A DNA stretch of 64,000 bases from Siphonodentalium dalli (taxonomy: Eukaryota > Mollusca > Scaphopoda > Gadilida > Siphonodentaliidae). Under the pieces are notes generated by a model, which did not search any database, was not told the DNA's origin, and saw only the letters and a list, made by a program, of their open reading frames with translations. The translations under genes and the position numbers were made by a program. Where the stretch lies: positions 46,235,549 to 46,299,548 of the forward strand of contig CP136067.1 in NCBI GenBank assembly GCA_032622095.1. The letters are read 5' to 3'. This document shows, one piece after another, positions 11,286-22,620 of this stretch. Position 1 is the first letter of the stretch; the number at the start of each line of letters is the position of its first letter.

Positions 11286-11537
11286 TACAGTAATGCTCTA
11301 ATTAATCGACTTCTTAACCACAGCAGAATTATGGGTAACTTTTCAGGATTTAGTCGGAAATATGACTTGTTGCCATTCATCGGAAAGCTCTCCCCGAGAG
11401 CTTTCCGATGAATGTCAACAAGCCATATTTTAGAGCTTTCCGATGAATGGCAACAAGCCATATTTCCGACTAAATCCTGAAAAGTTACCCATAATTCTGC
11501 TGTGGTTAAGCAGTCGATTAATTAGGGCATTACTGTA
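11286..11537. mobile_element. Long palindromic foldback element
   Basis: About 113 bp arms, nearly perfect inverted copies from TACAGTAATGC to the centre near 11398-11402. The right arm contains an internal duplication (GAGCTTTCCGATGAATG occurs twice, 11398 and 11433), so it is longer than the left. No ORF; it could form a long hairpin. Confidence 0.9.
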
Positions 11538-12000
11538 TGTAATATAAGATTGTAACTGATGATTCCATTGTATTGTATTTATGTACATGTATTTACTGTC
11601 AGTTCAAATATTCGGAACAATCCACTGGAACGTTCTCATTTGTATATAGTGTGTATACGTTTTCTCATGTCCCATGAATAGTGGCTGAGATTAAACCATT
11701 ACTATAACTACTAACTACAAAGAAATGTTTTAGGTTAAATCAAATAACTCTAGATTGAGTTGAGGACGGGAGATCCTAAATATCAAAGATACTGTTTAAC
11801 CGAAATGAACACTCATATTTTATTATTATTGCACAAAGAGTGTTTTCCTCATCATTCCCATAATATTGCCATTTTTATCCAGATGAATACCCCACCAAAG
11901 TCGTCCATGCCAAAAACCATCCAATTCGATATGATGTGGTGGTTGTGAAATAAATCCCAAATGGGTGACATTGGCGCCATTTTATGACGTTTTGTTGCCA
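11538..12000. other. Unassigned sequence
   Basis: No repeat partner, RNA gene or convincing frame was seen. Confidence 0.4.
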
Positions 12001-12415
12001 GTCCACTGTCTGTTTTCTCGTATACAAAGACCTTATTATTCATTTCAGCATCTGAGCATGGCTCTGTATTTCGCAGCGTTCGCGGTCCACTGTGTTTTCT
12101 CGTACAATGGCCTTGTCATTCATTTCAGTATGGCCTTTGTATTTTGCAGAGTTCGCGGTCCGCTGTTTTCTCGTACAATGCCCTTATCATTATGTTCAGC
12201 ATGGCCTCTGTATTTTGCATCGTTCGCAGTCCACTGATTTCTCGTACAATGCCCGTATCATTATGTTCAGCATGGCCTCCGTATTTTGCAGCGTTCGCAG
12301 TCCACTGTTTTCTCGTACAGTATCCCCATCATTATGTTCAGCATGGCCTCTGTATTTTGAGGCGTTCGCGGTGTTATGTGTTTTCTCGTACAATGTCCTT
12401 ATCATTATTACGCCA
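12001..12415. repeat. 71 bp satellite array
   Basis: Five to six tandem units, 71 bp apart at 12124, 12195, 12266 and 12337 (anchored on TTCAGCATGGCC). The first interval (12044 to 12124) is 80 bp because of an extra 9 bases. Core words: TTCGCAGTCCACTG and TTTTCTCGTACAATG. A diverged block of the same units is at 14575-14765. Because 71 is not a multiple of three, the array is open in several frames. Confidence 0.9.
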
Positions 12416-12589
12416 CCGTAGTGTGGTGTTTCTAGCTTTTGGTTTTTTGATATCGCATGGTCGATCGATAATTCACTGGGTGATTGTACATTCGGCAAAC
12501 CTCGTCAGATTCCGTCACCGTTTCATCGTACCGATAATTACGAGAGTACAACTAAGATTGGCACATGTGTTTACGTCACCGGTGTAATT

Positions 12590-12672
12590 GTGGGGACATG
12601 CTTCTATTATGAAGGTTTGCTATCCAGAAGGTCCGCTATTCCGAAGGTTCTCTATTCCGAAGGTTTTTGTTA
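12590..12672. repeat. 16 bp minisatellite locus 1 with conserved border
   Basis: After the border word GGGGACATG come degenerate units of CTATTCCGAAGGTTCG. The 3' flank (GTTAATTCTATATT, GAGAGGGTTCATT, AACATTAAATGTGATTTT) also recurs at loci 2 and 3, so the minisatellite is part of a larger dispersed element. Confidence 0.75.
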
Positions 12673-13089
12673 TTTTTAGGTTAATTCTATATTTTAAAGT
12701 ATTGAGACTAATTTGAGAGGGTTCATTTTCACAAAGATTCTTTATATGGAGTGTGCGCTCACATCCGAACTGATCATGCGCGCACACCGATACAGATACA
12801 GGAGGAAATAACTTAGAACATTAAATGTGATTTTGTTTTGTTTTCGCTGGTTTTCTTGAGATTTTATGTCATTACGTGGGCCCATACCTTTGAATTCTTG
12901 GCATATACTATGAATGTTGTGGTATATATGGACCCTCCCGCATTGGGACATGACATAGGTTCAGTTGACTTAAGTGGTGTTCTGTGTGTGCTCCAATTTG
13001 GAGTTCAATATTTTAAGGGCCAAGTTTAGAATTTTATGGGTCCATACCTTTGAACTCTGGGCATATAATATGAATATTGGGGGGCATGT
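12673..13089. other. Flank of the minisatellite-bearing repeat
   Basis: Shares blocks with 13211-13400 and 54083-54300. It also contains two copies of a CCATACCTTTGAA.TCT..GCATATA.TATGAAT word (about 12880 and 13042), an internal duplication. No gene. Confidence 0.55.
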
Positions 13090-13210
13090 CTCTATTCCGA
13101 ATGTTCACTATCCCGAAGGTCAACTATTCCGACATTTCTCTGAATGTTCGCTATTCCGAAGGTTCACCAATCCGAAGGTTCGTTATTCCGAAGGTTCTGT
13201 GTTCCAAAGA
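13080..13210. repeat. 16 bp minisatellite locus 2
   Basis: The border GGGGCATGTCTCTATTCCGA is followed by six or seven units of TTCGCTATTCCGAAGG with variation. Confidence 0.85.
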
Positions 13211-13845
13211 TTTTTTTTATTTTAAGGTTAATTCTATATTCTAAAGTAACGAGAGGGTTCATTATCACGAAGATTCTTTTTATGAAGGAAATAACGTAAA
13301 ACATTAAATGTGATTTTGTTTTGTTTTCGAGGGTTTTCTTGAGTTTAATGTCATTACGTATGACCTTATTTCTCATTACATATTCACGCCAAGGAGCCCA
13401 CACAATTGCTATGTTACGATGCGATTTAATGTGATTATGTGTGACCTAATATCTCAATAATCTGAGGCAAGAGTACGCCTGCTAAAGGCGAATTATAACA
13501 GTTGGGGGTATAACGCTCAATAAATACTGGAGGCTATAACAAACTGCGCAGTAGAATATCGCTGAATGGACGAGTATGAGATGAGCCTAAATGCAATTGT
13601 GACTTTGTTTAAAGGCCCACTTAATTTTCGAGTCATTAATTTTTTATAGTATATACGGTTTTAATAACAATTTATGCCATAAAATTTGAATAAACTACTA
13701 TAATTCATCACCATTTGAAAGGCAGAATACTTCTATCTCCTAGTTTGAAACACCTTCAAAATACCGCGTCGTATATCTAGCAATAAGCAACCAACATGTC
13801 CTCCTCGGCTTTCCATAGATTTCAACGTAATTTGATACTTATGGG
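13211..13845. other. Flanking part of the minisatellite element, then unassigned
   Basis: 13211-13400 and 13430-13720 align with 54083-54427 and 55304-55350. The locus-3 copy is split by an 860 bp hAT-like insertion that this copy lacks. Confidence 0.6.
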
Positions 13846-13849
13846 TATT

Positions 13850-14340
13850 TGTGCCCGGGAAGTGTTTTGAACGGGTCAAATCGTGATCCCGACCTGACCT
13901 TGACCTTTAAAACTGTCAATGCAAGGTCAATTTGGGTAAAACGGACAAATTTCGGCGAAATTTTATACCTAGGGATACTTTGGTCCGAGGAGAGTTTTGA
14001 ACGGGTCAAATCGTGACCTCGGCCTGACCTTGACCTTCAATATGGCCAATCAAAGGTCAACTCGGATAAAACGGATAGATTTCGACGAAATTTGATACCT
14101 ATGGGTACTTTTGTCGGGGGGGGGGTGTTTTGGACGGGTCAAATCATGACTCTGACCTTACCTTGACCTTCAAAATTGTTAATTAAAGTTCAAGTTGGGT
14201 AAAACGGACGGATTTCGACGAAATATGATACCTATGGGTAGTTTTCTACGGGTGGAGGTGTTTTGGACTGGACAAATCATGACCCTGACCTGACCTTGAC
14301 TTTCGAAATAGTCAATTGAAGGTCAAATCGCACCTTTCAC
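13850..14340. repeat. About 130 bp tandem repeat with TGACCTTGACC words
   Basis: Four units at about 130 bp spacing, each with GACGGGTCAAATC, a TGACCTTGACC-type word and AAATTTCGACGAAATTTGATAC-like text. The same family lies inverted at 19865-20430 and forward at 46650-47060. TGACCTTGA is the reverse complement of the monomeric nuclear-receptor site TCAAGGTCA. Confidence 0.85.
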
Positions 14341-14395
14341 CGGAAAGCAGATGGGAAACAGCCCGGGTGAAGTCGGGCCTATCAGCTTGTGTAAT
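14341..14395 (-). repeat. Shared Helitron-like terminal module (minus)
   Basis: On the minus strand this reads AAGCTGATAGGCCCGACTTC then ACCCGGGC, the module that begins many Helitron-like repeats in the window. Confidence 0.65.
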
Positions 14396-15130
14396 AAAGA
14401 AGACAGTTTGATGAAAGTAATGTATGCCACGAGAAACGGGAAAACTTGAAATATGGAAGTACGCAAATTTCCCGCATAAAATTTGAAAGCTAGTTTATAG
14501 AATAATTGTATTATTATTTATATTTATGGCTAATAATACGATCTTGGTGGCGTTACCATTTCTGACTATGGTTTTCTTGTGTTCAGTATGGCCTCTGTAT
14601 TTTACAGGTTCGCGGTCCACTGTATATTTTCTCGCACACAAGGTTCATTTTGTACAGTTCAGCATGGCGTTAGCGGTCCATGCAGTGTCAGTTTTCTCGT
14701 ACAAGGTCCTTATCATTCGGATCAGCATGCACGGCCTCTGTATTTTACAGCGCCCTCGGTCATTGATCATCGCATTGTTTCTCGATTTCTGCTCGGGGTT
14801 CAATTTCCCAAATCAAACGCTCTGACAGCCGTGCTGATAGCACAAGATTTATATCACGCAGGATGGAGAACACAGAAGTTGATTTATGCAGATGCGCGCT
14901 GTGATTTGTCACTTTTCTCCGATGAGCTAATCCATACCCACTGTGCAGCTTATTTTCAAGATTTATTGGTGATTTTAGATCCGGATTTTGCAAAATTAAG
15001 AGGCTCCTGCAGCAAGAATATTAAGACGGTCTGCCAGTCTGTTGCTTGGGAACCAAGCTTCACCGGGAGCCGGTTTCTTTAAAAGGACTTCAAACATATC
15101 TAAGAATATTAAGCGACCAAATACCATCAT
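14396..15130. repeat. Diverged 71 bp satellite block plus unassigned sequence
   Basis: 14575-14765 has about three degenerate units (GTTCAGTATGGCC, TTTTCTCG, GGTCCACTG). A 167-codon frame (14579-15082) starts in these units and runs on with no recognisable domain, so I treat it as a by-product. The rest is unassigned. Confidence 0.6.
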
Positions 15131-15136
15131 AACCCC

Positions 15137-15210
15137 AGTGGCTCAGTTGGTAATGTGAACGGATCATATGCCAACATAAGCCGTCCATCGACGTTGGTTC
15201 GAAACCCTAT
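15137..15210 (+). repeat. tRNA-derived SINE head
   Basis: An RNA polymerase III box A (TGGCTCAGTTGG, 15139-15150) and a perfect box B (GGTTCGAAACC, 15196-15206) lie 45 bp apart. The sequence between them does not fold into a full tRNA, so a SINE head or degenerate tRNA is likelier than a functional tRNA. Confidence 0.65.
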
Positions 15211-15448
15211 AAGCACATATGTGTGGTCTACACATAAAAGGTGACCTGATTCGTGAACATATATTTTGACAAGTTTGTCAGTTTCTTTCCGGCTGTCGCT
15301 GGTTTCTATGCGTTGACGAGTTCAACATTCGTTTGTCTATTTTTTCCAAATATATCAACAAGCTTTCACGACGGGAGCTGCGCTTGTGCAGCATTAAGGA
15401 TCCTGTGCCAGAGCATTATTTTATGCGAGTCTGCCTTATAGGGGGCCT

Positions 15449-15578
15449 CGCATATATAAGATAATACACTTGCTTACAAGGTCAACGTAAATATTGCAAG
15501 GCCAATGTATTCTCTTATATATGCGAGGCTCCCTATGGGAGACCCACATATGTAAGAGAATGCATTGGCACAGGGTAT
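15449..15578. mobile_element. Degenerate family A palindromes
   Basis: Contains the TCTCTTATATATGCGAGGC half-palindrome and its complement around CTCCCTATGGGAGAC. Matches the palindromic modules of family A MITEs but lacks CCCTTTACCC ends. Confidence 0.7.
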
Positions 15579-16744
15579 TTGCCATATTTTAGGAAGCTCC
15601 AGTCATGGAAGGATTAATGAGCTATCATAACAACTCATTTCGGATATTCCAAAACGCGTTATAGAACATATTTGTATTATAGTGGTGTCCACACCTGAGC
15701 TATGTCAGGAGGTGGAAAGTTTAGAAGACCTACACAGAAAACAACCTACTATTAAGCTAGTGCACAACCTGAAGGAATCTATGATATCTGCAGACCACAT
15801 CATCCATATTATATAACAATAAAAATGTGATTTAATTATAGTATTAGAAGGACCATTTTGGGAACAGCGTTCTCAGCAAGTGTAAAAAATTATTGTAAAT
15901 GATTAACTGCCATACAAAGTACATGATCTGAACTAGTGTAATGCTAGAATGAGTATTTAATAGAGAGCAATACTGCTTCAAGACGGTAAACAGAATGTTA
16001 GTTTGTGTTGGAAATTTGTAAGCATCCATTTTGCAAGCATTGTTACATCGAAGAACCAGCCCAGTTAATACACATGTTGGTATGCAGGTCGTTCATTCAA
16101 GCAGGGGGCAATCAACTTTAAGTAGGACACAGTGTTAGAGATAGCTGTCAGTTGGGAATGTGGCTATGGACATATGACCTAAGGCTATTCTCAGCCCAAA
16201 GATTTATACAAGTTCTTGCAAAATTGATGCTTTAATTGTGTAATTTTCTGTGTATATTCATCTAAACTATCCACCCCTGACATAGCTCTGCGTGGAGACA
16301 CCCAAGGATATTTTGGCGTTCATATTTCACAACCTTGAAGTATCTTGAACACCTGTATCTTCTCAAAAGTCATATTTATATGGGAACCGGATTCGCTTTC
16401 TTTGTTTTTGTTTTTTGTTTATTTGTTTATATACATTATTGGTGAAGAAAACAATGAAAACTCACATCGAGGTGACACATCTTGCCGCCATTTTCGAGCT
16501 TGTACGCGGACACGCTGAAGTCAAATCTACTATTTCTCAGTGTGTTTGTGTGTTTGTTGTTGTTGTTGTTTTTTGTTTTGTTTTTGTTTTGTTTTTGTGC
16601 ATGCGTGGAAACTATGAGATCCGGCATCACAGGGCGCTGCCACATTGCACTCTTCATAATATCGCAGCAACTGGACAGTATCAAACATTTTACGCCAGCT
16701 TAATTTATCTAAAGATGGTCTATCTCTTCGTATATATAGTGGCC
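15579..16744. other. Unassigned sequence with T/G-rich simple runs
   Basis: A GTTT/TTG simple repeat lies at about 16540-16600. Frames overlapping it are low-complexity. No gene is recognised. Confidence 0.45.
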
Positions 16745-17043
16745 TGTGTATAAAATAGTAAATATGAATCGAAGACCCCTGTCTGGAAACGCTTCTATCA
16801 ATTAATATCTATTTTATTTCGTATATACATACAATCAAATGGAGACAGTTTACGGCTCGCGTTCGTTCGAATCGTAGCATGCGGGATAACTCTATCTAAA
16901 AAATCTAAAATTAGTAACGAAACAATGTCCCACATGATTAATGCATTATATATATGTAAGAGAATATCTATATAATATCAATATTAATTGATAGAAGCGT
17001 TTCCAGGCAGATGTCTTCGACTCATATCTATTAGTTTATACCC
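16745..17043. mobile_element. MITE with about 50 bp terminal inverted repeats
   Basis: The left arm (TATGAATCGAAGAC...GGAAACGCTTCTATCAATTAATA) is repeated inverted at 16978-17040 with minor changes. About 170 bp of AT-rich sequence lies between. No ORF; target duplication not resolved. Confidence 0.8.
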
Positions 17044-18515
17044 CGGAAACTATATAAAACGTATTTAGGAATAGGAACAGATAATTCATCTTTAATAATG
17101 GATAACAAGAAGGCACGAGCACGAAACAGTATTTAGACCAATGTAATGTTATCCTCGTGTATGCCATACATGATGCATCAATGAACATATTATTTTGTCG
17201 CAAAGAAAACAAACATGGTATCGATTCAGTGCGAAAATATTTTTGAATAATTTTTGTGATAAACGATTTTGGACTATGTCTCATGTATCGAATTCACACA
17301 AAAAAAAACCGGCAATATCAACATTCAACTACATTTTTGTTATATTAGTATGGTTAAATATAATTTTAATATTTGAATTCAAGATGTGTAACAGTGACAA
17401 AGGAAACATGCATGACCACGTAGTGATGCACCGTTGATATACATGGACAGTATTGGTTACAAATTGTGTACCGAACAGCCTGAACAGGCAAGGGCCAGCA
17501 GGAGTTTGGATCCAGTGAGCACCGATGTATTGACGGTAAATAAGCCGGTTATCGCCAAATGTTGACATAATCTCAGGATAATGAACACAATGAAGAGCTA
17601 AATACACACAATTAGTTCGGAGAACATGTTGAAACACCCTCAGAACGAGTTCGCCCTCTCAAGCAAGCTGTTTGTTATGATCGCGGATGAATACAGCCTC
17701 AAATATACATAACGTGCATGGCTGGGAGTTAAAGCCCCTCGGTGGATTGGTTCCTGAGATGGTGCTCGCTATTGTTACATCCAAGTTTGGTTCCGGTGAT
17801 CACAATAGGTCGATAAATACATTAAAGGTAAACAATCCGATTCGATGGTCGCTATATCATAAAATTCCTACAACAAAAGTTCTTGAAATGCCGCTTCAGT
17901 TATAAGAATCGATTAATTGCCACAAAATAAAACATTCTAACCACTGTCAACTATAGTATACAATTGCCCAAAAAAGTGTTCTATATCAACAATTTTGTTC
18001 AACGCAATTTGGTATCGGGAGTATGTCTGTCGGCATGGGTCGAATATTTGCCAGGGCGTCAAATATTCGAGGTGGTGAAAAGTAAAAGATTTCAAAACTC
18101 GAAATCTGATAACTCTGGGAACTATTAGTTCAGCACGGTACACTAAAGAGCGTCTATTCCTGATATCGTACAAATTAATAACGTTTATCTCACTTTTAAG
18201 CGAAAAATGAAAACAGTTGCATTGGCAAATTGATATGACCAATGAAATCTTTAATGTATTTACTAATCTTCTTTTTTCTCTACTTTCAAATTACGGCGAC
18301 ATAACTTTGAGGTTCAAATGAGTCATGATATTTTAACGATTCAATCGGACACTACAATATCTTTCAGCAGAGGCAGTTGTATCAGGTTTATTTTTAATTT
18401 TGTGAGTTAAAGAGCGTTTACGGTTTCATACCCATTAACCGGCGAATATTAAAAAAACGTCCCTAACATGATACTCGTACATGTTGATTACAGTTAACTT
18501 GTATGTTCTACAGGC
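17044..18515. other. Unassigned AT-rich sequence
   Basis: Two copies of the dispersed word TAAAGAGCGT lie at about 18145 and 18411. Frames of about 100 codons on the minus strand (17329-17637, 17937-18242) have no family hallmarks. Confidence 0.4.
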
Positions 18516-18519
18516 ATAT

Positions 18520-19062
18520 AGACTTATTCTAGATCATGTCATGAATATACACTCTGACGCCCGTAGAGGCCATACTCGGATGATACTCCTGCAACAGTTC
18601 AAAACCTGAACTTTTTATGTGCTACAGGGAAGTGTATACCATGGAAAAACAATGCAGGTAATATACTTCTTAATTAATACAGGTACCTTAATAATGTAGT
18701 TCACATGAGGTGAAGGTCCCAGCTCGAGATTGAATAATTTAGGTGACTTTTGTGAGTCGGTTTTGCTTCTCGTCGCTAAAAATCATGGAATTTCTCCTGG
18801 ATAATCAATTCAATGTTTATTGATATATCGGCTTACAAAAGTAAATATAAAATTATGCAATCTCGAGCTGTGACTCCACCCCCTTCCTTACGATGAAATA
18901 TATTATTACGGAACAAGTATTAACAAAGAAATATAAATCCATGCGTTGTTTGTTCAATGTTATAAAGTTCACCGCCAGAATAGGTTAGAACATCAAACAG
19001 TTTCCAGGTTTTTAACTGATTGAGTATGATCTATACTGGCATAGCCAGAGTAGCCAGAGTAG
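18520..19062. mobile_element. Long-TIR MITE (family E) with nested MITE F, copy 1
   Basis: Outer arms start near TAGATCATG.CATGA and include CTACGGGCGT-like text, then CAGGGAA (left) and TTCACCGCCAG...CAGTTTCCAGGT (right). Within it, 18718-18880 is a second inverted-repeat element with ends GGTCCCAGCTCGAGATTG and CAATCTCGAGCTGTGACTCC. The same nesting recurs at 26100-26960. Confidence 0.65.
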
Positions 19063-19071
19063 CCAGAGTAG
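19041..19071. repeat. Short tandem repeat (AGCCAGAGT)n
   Basis: Three consecutive copies of a 9-10 bp unit. Confidence 0.8.
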
Positions 19072-19500
19072 ATATTCGTGGCTTGATCTAAAGTCTGATT
19101 CGCGCGATACAATGAATTTGTGGATCGGCTGTCCAACCATTTGTTTTTATTCGTGAAGTAAGGCTAAAAAAATGTCAAATGCACAATATGTTCATATGAA
19201 TATACAATCTATTGTATTTGGTACTCTGAGTGGGCTGTAGACTGTGTACCATATACAACATCGCCTGCTATATATGTGTACAATGTTGTCGAGATTGTTA
19301 TGTGGAAGTATTATTGGCGATCAAGAAGTGAGCAGAGAAGCGGGCGTCGCAGAGAACGAGCTCAATAATTGGTCTAAATTCGCACTTCCGGTCGGTCACC
19401 ATCCAGCAGGTTTTAGTAGGCGTAATACTAATAATTTCTCCGATGCATTGTTGGAAAATCCTCATATATTGTATACAATAATTAGTTCTCGTCGTGTGTG
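19072..19500. other. Unassigned sequence
   Basis: An 85-codon plus-strand frame (19244-19501) has no recognised domain. Confidence 0.4.
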
Positions 19501-19864
19501 ACCTATTGGAACTTATTAATCACTTCGTCCGGGCTATAGATCGGTCCAGATAATTGCCTATATGAGCGTATATGAGCGAGGTCAAGGACACGGTCGCACG
19601 TGAAATTGGACCCGCCCATATTGTTCACTGGATCAAAGTAGGCCTACATATCAAATTCGAGTCGGATCGGTCGATTTCCAGAAACATGCCTATATGAGCG
19701 TATCTGAGCTAGGTCAAGATCAAGGACACGGTCGCACGTGAAATTGGACCCACCCATGATGTTCCCTGTATCAAAGTAGGCCTACATACACACTTTGAGT
19801 CTGATCTGTCGAGCAGTTTTCGAGTCTATAACACACACACAGAAGTTCCAAAATATATGGTACT
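19501..19864. mobile_element. Helitron-like repeat, GTCAAGGACACGGTCGCACG type
   Basis: Two tandem units with TATATGAGCG, GTCAAGGACACGGTCGCACG, TGAAATTGGACCC and AAAGTAGGCCTACAT. It closes with GAGTCTATAACACACACAC and CAAAATATATGGTACTAGA. Same family at 24505-24925 and, inverted, 46215-46615. Confidence 0.75.
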
Positions 19865-20453
19865 AGAAGGTGACCCGACTTCGTCCGGGCTTTGACCTTG
19901 AATTGTCCATTTTGAAGGTCAAGGTCAAGTGGGGTCACTATTTGACCAGTCCAAAACACTGCCCGGACAAAAGTACCCGACAAACGGGCCCGTCGAAATC
20001 CATCCGGTTTTACCCGAATTGACCTTGAATTGATTATTTTGAAGGTCAAGGTCAGGTCGGGGTCACGATTTGACCCGTCCAAAACACCCAGTGGACAAAA
20101 GTAAACCTATGTATAAAATTTCGTCGAAATCCCATCAAAATTGGCGACCTTGAATTGACCCGATTTCAAGGTCAAGGTCACGTCGCACGGGCAAATGAAT
20201 ATGATTATGAGACTCCCCACACGAAGGTACCCCCACATACCAAGTTTCATCGAAATCCCGTGATATTCGGGCGTTTGACCTTGGAATGACCCGATTTCAA
20301 GGTCAAGGTCACGTTGCACGGACACATTAATATGCCCATGCCACCCCAGGCCGAAAATACCCCACATACCAAGTTTCATCGAAATCGGGTCGGCCGTTTT
20401 CGAGTTCATCGCGAACACACACACAGACAGATCTTCCAAAAATATATAATAGA
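19865..20453. mobile_element. Helitron-like repeat with AAGGTCAAGGTCA tandem units
   Basis: Starts with the shared module CCCGACTTCGTCCGGGC, followed by four units of about 125-130 bp with AAGGTCAAGGTCA, GGGTCACGATTTGACCC and AAATTTCGTCGAAATCCC. Ends in ACACACACAGACAGA and AATATATAATAGACTAG. Confidence 0.75.
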
Positions 20454-21144
20454 CTAGCAGGTTAGCCCGCCACTGGCGTGGTTCGTCTCATGGCTTTGTT
20501 CGAAAAAGCAATTGCAACAGCTTCCGAGACACGTATGTTGCACCTAGGTGTAATATTTCGTCGAAATCCCCAGTTTTACCTGATTTGACCTTGAATTAAT
20601 CATTTCCAAGGTCAAGGTCAGGGGTAACAATTTAACCCGTCCACGACACTTCCCGCACAAAAGTACCCATAGGTAGCAAGTTTGAGCTCAATCGGTTCGA
20701 GTCTATAAAGGACACACACATATATATCATTTGTGGGTACCAGTTTCAAGGTGCAGATCACCTCGGGCGGAAAAACTGACCCGATGAAATTCTCCCCCGT
20801 TCCTAGGAAGCCCTAAGTACGTAAACATCACACAACACGCTCATGTCTGGATACAGTCTTACGTGTGGACCCAGACGTAAGAATCACACTACACGCATAC
20901 GGTCTTTATCAACGACACTGCGGATACGAACGCTTTTTAACTATCAACGCGATTAAACCCACAGTGCCAATGTTGTGACTGGAAGTCGAGAACGGGTGGT
21001 CGGAGCTTCTCCAAAACGCCGCGACGACGCGTCCCGTGGGATTTTACCCTTAGATAGGAAGTTTGGTCTCGATTGGTGCAGCCGTTTTCGATTCTATAAA
21101 GAATATATATATATACACATACGTAGTTCTCCAAATATATAGTA
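20454..21144. mobile_element. Helitron-like repeat, mixed
   Basis: Begins CTAGCAGGTTAGCCCGCC and includes one AAGGTCAAGGTCA unit (about 20608), then a diverged body, then AGCCGTTTTCGATTCTATAAA and ATATATAGTAGACTAG at its end. The ending matches that of neighbouring elements. Confidence 0.6.
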
Positions 21145-21440
21145 GACTAGCCGATGAGCCCGACGTTGTGCGGGCTATTCAAAAACCAAATTTCAAGTCG
21201 ATAGCTCCACCCGTTTCGAGATCTGCTCTGCGCATGCGCGAAGCTTGCGTCGCACGGGCTCGGTGACCCGATAAAATTCGTATCCGGTGCAAGATACATC
21301 CACATAGCAAATTTCAAGTCGATAGCTCCACCCGTTTCCGAGATCTCGTCTGTGCATGCGCGAAGCGGGCGCCACACGGGCTCGCCAATACGACAACGTC
21401 GACAGCCTGGTCAAACTACACACAAGTTTCGTCCCGATCG
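21145..21440. mobile_element. Helitron-like repeat with two 122 bp units carrying NRF1-like sites
   Basis: CTAG then CCGATGAGCCCGACGTTGT, then two units built on TTTCAAGTCGATAGCTCC. The first carries a perfect TGCGCATGCGCG (21229-21240); the second has one change (TGTGCATGCGCG). Then GGTCAAACTACACAC and AAGTTTCGTCCCGATCG. Confidence 0.8.
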
Positions 21441-22060
21441 CAATTATATTGCAGAAATGTTGTAAGAGTACTATGGCCCGTATATCTCTCTGCAGATGCT
21501 AATAACGTTGAATGGTAAACAAACGCTCTTTATAGCGATGCGTCAAAAACAAACGCTCATTAAATTATCACTTGATTAACCACCGCAGTGCCGTTTTTGT
21601 GTGACTGAGAGTGGAGAATGGGTGATCTGGGCTTCTCCAAAATGCGACGTCGACGATTCCCGTAGTATTTTACCTTTGGATAGGAAGTTTGGTCTGGATC
21701 GGTCAACCCGTTTTCGATTCTATAAAGGACAGACAGACAAACATACAGAGGTCTTCAACATATATATGAGAATAACTGGGTACCCGTCCTGACGGGGAGA
21801 GTCGTTGTGTTTTTTTTTATAGTTATGTTTTAACTCACCAACACCCCAAAAATGGTGGAAATCGGCCCAGCGGATACCGAGATACAGGTTCAATGTCATT
21901 TGAAAGGTCAAGGTCACGCCGCACGGGCATCCGGGTGTGACGAAAAAGTTTGGGCTGTTCTCATTACTTTTGTGAAGTTTGTATTCTTGAGTGGATGAAA
22001 GTTAAGAAGGAATGTCCTATATGCCGAGCAGCCATAACGACTCATATGAACTCTATCGTC
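21441..22060. other. Helitron-like tail fragments and unassigned sequence
   Basis: Holds ACAAACGCTCTTTATAG (inverse of the TAAAGAGCGTT word) at about 21520, another GTCTGGATCGGTC...TTTTCGATTCTATAAAGGACAG tail, a microsatellite-like CAGACAGACAAACAT and one AAGGTCAAGGTCACGCCGCA unit at 21904. Confidence 0.55.
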
Positions 22061-22545
22061 CTCGATTGTTAAAATTGGTGTCAACCTAAGTTGATATTTA
22101 CAAATCGATGGTAGCTTGGCGTTAGAATGAGGCATGTGAATCGACCAGTCAGCAGGTAATCAGAATACATTGAAAATGTTCACATTGTTGTCAAGCAAAG
22201 TTTATATTTACACAATTAAGTACGCCAATCGCCCAGTCAACAGGTCATCAGAATACATTGAGAAAGTTCAAATTGGTGCCAAGCAAAGTTGATATTTACA
22301 AATTGAGTAAATGGTTGCATGGCGTAGGAATGAGGCAAATGAATTGACCAGTCATCAGAATACATTGAAAAGGTTCAAATTGGTGTCAAGCTTAGTTGAT
22401 ATTCACAATCGATGGTAGCTTGACGTGAGAATGAGGCAAATGAATCGTCCAGTTAGCAGGTAATAAGAATACATTGAGAAAGTTCAAACTGGCGTCAAAC
22501 AATGTTTATATTTACAAATTAGGCAGATGGTAGTTTGGCTATTAT
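22060..22545. repeat. Degenerate tandem repeat (about 90-115 bp) next to the Helitron helicase
   Basis: Five irregular units with the words AATGAGGCA.ATGAATCGACCAGT, CATCAGAATACATTGA, AAAGTTCAAATTGGTGTCAAGC and GTTGATATTTACAA. They lie immediately downstream of the helicase on its own (minus) strand, where Helitron-group elements often hold tandem repeats. Whether it belongs to the same element is inference. Confidence 0.75.
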
Positions 22546-22620
22546 TTGGTCGTCCCATTCATTGAGAACTTCTGAGTGAATATCTCTCATGCTGGAACGG
22601 AAAAGCAATTTTAGTAATGG

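Noticed and set aside
12092-12587. Overlapping 109- and 147-codon ORFs
   Set aside because: They are created by the 71 bp satellite, which lacks stops in several frames.
14579-15082. 167-codon plus-strand ORF as a gene
   Set aside because: Its first third lies in diverged 71 bp satellite units and the rest has no motif.
15137-15210. Functional tRNA gene
   Set aside because: Box A and box B are good, but acceptor and anticodon arms do not pair into a cloverleaf.
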